DNA of 5,713 nt from Hyphomicrobiales bacterium (GTDB lineage Bacteria > Pseudomonadota > Alphaproteobacteria > Rhizobiales > Beijerinckiaceae): the NCBI GenBank assembly GCA_947374125.1, contig CANCAR010000178.1, positions 1 to 5,713 of the forward strand, given 5' to 3'. Made by a program: the position numbers and the translations under genes. Below are positions 4,320-5,713 of the stretch, piece by piece; the first letter of the stretch is position 1; every line of letters starts with the position of its first letter. The notes beneath the pieces were generated by a model. The model was given only the letters and a program-made list of their open reading frames with translations, was not told where the DNA came from and searched no databases.

Positions 4320-5713
4320 ATGACAACGCACACGTTCGAAAACATTCGTAATTTTTCCATCGTCGCCCATATTGACCATGGTAAATCAACGCTTGCTGAC
4401 CGGTTGATCCAGACAACCGGCGCCGTTGCTGCTCGCGATATGGTGGAGCAGGTGCTCGATTCGATGGATATCGAACGCGAGCGTGGCATTACGATCAAGG
4501 CGCAGACGGTTCGGCTGAGCTACACGGCGCAGGACGGCAAAACCTATATACTGAACCTGATGGACACACCGGGCCATGTCGACTTTGCCTATGAGGTGAG
4601 CCGGTCACTAGCGGCGTGTGAAGGTTCGCTATTGGTGGTGGATGCTTCGCAAGGCGTGGAAGCCCAGACGCTTGCCAATGTTTATCATGCGCTCGATGCA
4701 GGCCATGAAATCGTGCCCGTGTTGAACAAGATCGATTTACCCGCTGCCGAGCCGGATCGCATCAAACAGCAGATCGAGGACGTCATCGGGTTGGACGCAT
4801 CCGATGCGGTGCCGATTTCAGCCAAAACGGGCATTAATATCGAAGGCGTGCTCGAGGCGATTGTAAAGCGCTTGCCGCCGCCGAAAGGTGATGAGACGGC
4901 CCCCTTGAAGGCCTTGTTGGTCGATAGCTGGTATGATGCCTATCTCGGCGTCATCGTGCTGGTACGCGTGATGGATGGCGTTTTGAAAAAGGGCGCTGAC
5001 ATCACCATGATGGGAACGGACGCCCGTTATCATGTGGAGCGGATTGGCGTGTTTACGCCCAAAATGAACGATGTTGCGCAATTAGGGCCGGGCGAGATCG
5101 GTTTTATTACGGCGCAGATCAAGCAAGTAGCCGATACGCGCGTGGGCGATACGATTACGGAAACGAAACGCCCCTGCGCCGAGCCCATGGCGGGCTTCAA
5201 GCCTGCCCAGCCGGTGGTGTTTTGCGGGCTCTTTCCGGTTGACGCCGCGCAGTTCGAGGATTTGCGCGCGGCGATGGGGAGATTACGTCTGAATGATGCG
5301 AGTTTTTCGTATGAGATGGAATCGTCAGCCGCGTTGGGCTTTGGCTTCCGTTGCGGCTTTCTGGGGCTCCTGCATCTCGAAATCATTCAGGAACGGCTAG
5401 AGCGCGAGTTCAATCTCGATTTGATCGCCACCGCGCCGAGCGTGATCTACAAGCTCAAATTGCGCGACGAAACGGATATTGAATTGCACAACCCGGCGGA
5501 TATGCCGGATATTATGAAAATCATCGAAATCGAGGAGCCTTGGATCAGGGCGACGATTTTGACGCCGGATGAATATTTGGGCTCGGTGCTGAAGCTCTGC
5601 CAAGATCGCCGTGGGACGCAAATTGATCTGAATTATGTCGGCAAGCGGGCAATGGTGGTTTATGATTTGCCGCTGAACGAGGTGGTGTTCGATTTTTATG
5701 ATCGGTTGAAATC
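4320..5713 (+). CDS. lepA: Elongation factor 4 / LepA GTPase (3' end beyond window)
   Basis: LepA is a ribosome-associated GTPase related to EF-G, linked to back-translocation and 30S biogenesis, and stored partly at the membrane. From the ATG at 4320, 464 codons are open to the window edge; the family has about 600, so most of domain V and the LepA-specific C-terminal domain are missing here. All G motifs are intact: AHIDHGKST (16-24), the switch I ERERGITIKAQT (52-63), DTPGH (82-86, with the catalytic His86), NKID (136-139) and SAK (167-169). Further on are GPGEIGFITAQIK, GFGFRCGFLGLLHLEI near 338-353 and NPADMPD near 390, all LepA signatures. The start chosen gives the usual short lead-in to NIRNFSIVAHIDHGK. 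In-frame ATGs at 4257 and 4266 would add 21 or 18 residues not expected in the family, and none of the three has a clear ribosome site. The usual partner lepB is not seen. Confidence 0.97.
   Translation, partial: MTTHTFENIRNFSIVAHIDHGKSTLADRLIQTTGAVAARDMVEQVLDSMDIERERGITIKAQTVRLSYTAQDGKTYILNLMDTPGHVDFAYEVSRSLAACEGSLLVVDASQGVEAQTLANVYHALDAGHEIVPVLNKIDLPAAEPDRIKQQIEDVIGLDASDAVPISAKTGINIEGVLEAIVKRLPPPKGDETAPLKALLVDSWYDAYLGVIVLVRVMDGVLKKGADITMMGTDARYHVERIGVFTPKMNDVAQLGPGEIGFITAQIKQVADTRVGDTITETKRPCAEPMAGFKPAQPVVFCGLFPVDAAQFEDLRAAMGRLRLNDASFSYEMESSAALGFGFRCGFLGLLHLEIIQERLEREFNLDLIATAPSVIYKLKLRDETDIELHNPADMPDIMKIIEIEEPWIRATILTPDEYLGSVLKLCQDRRGTQIDLNYVGKRAMVVYDLPLNEVVFDFYDRLK

Noticed and set aside
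4247..4498. Minus-strand open frame opposite the lepA 5' end
   Set aside because: It lies antisense to the conserved G1 and switch regions of LepA and has no family resemblance. The cause is lepA codon structure.
1..5713. CRISPR array, tRNA/rRNA gene, insertion sequence or integrase
   Set aside because: No regularly spaced repeats, no cloverleaf or rRNA motif, and no transposase or recombinase protein were seen. The toxin-antitoxin block has no evident terminal repeats.

Overview
The window looks like chromosomal DNA of an alphaproteobacterium. The evidence is the divergent rph-rdgB / hrcA arrangement that is common in that class, together with alphaproteobacterial-type HrcA, RNase PH, RdgB and LepA sequences. 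GC content is moderate overall, high in lepA and clearly lower in one short block (about 2.9-3.3 kb). Genus and species cannot be read from the sequence.

Layout: 1-612 (minus) is rdgB, the house-cleaning ITP/XTP pyrophosphatase, cut off at its 3' end by the window edge. 621-1334 (minus) is rph, RNase PH, directly upstream of rdgB and probably co-transcribed with it. A 160-bp divergent intergenic region (1335-1494) holds a plausible rph promoter and a 9-bp inverted repeat with a nested hairpin. 1495-2577 (plus) is hrcA, the heat-shock repressor. Converging on hrcA with an 11-bp gap is a minus-strand type II toxin-antitoxin module: toxin 2896-3276 of the HigB/RelE type, then antitoxin 2589-2909, an Xre/YiaG-type helix-turn-helix protein. 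It has its own candidate promoter and a 17-bp palindromic operator. Upstream of it on the same strand is an EamA/DMT-type membrane transporter (3326-4168, TTG start). A second divergent gap of 151 bp (4169-4319) contains tandem heptamers inside an inverted repeat. From 4320 to the window end (plus) is the first 464 codons of lepA, elongation factor 4.

How it fits together: most of the window is conserved housekeeping (nucleotide-pool sanitation, tRNA 3'-end maturation, heat-shock control, translation). The accessory insert is the AT-rich toxin-antitoxin pair plus possibly the transporter. It sits directly after hrcA, where many alphaproteobacteria carry grpE. No CIRCE operator is visible anywhere in the window, so what HrcA controls lies outside it.

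No wholly new system is evident. The points most worth checking are the toxin-antitoxin module with its operator and the two structured intergenic regions. There is no gene-free stretch longer than 300 bases.
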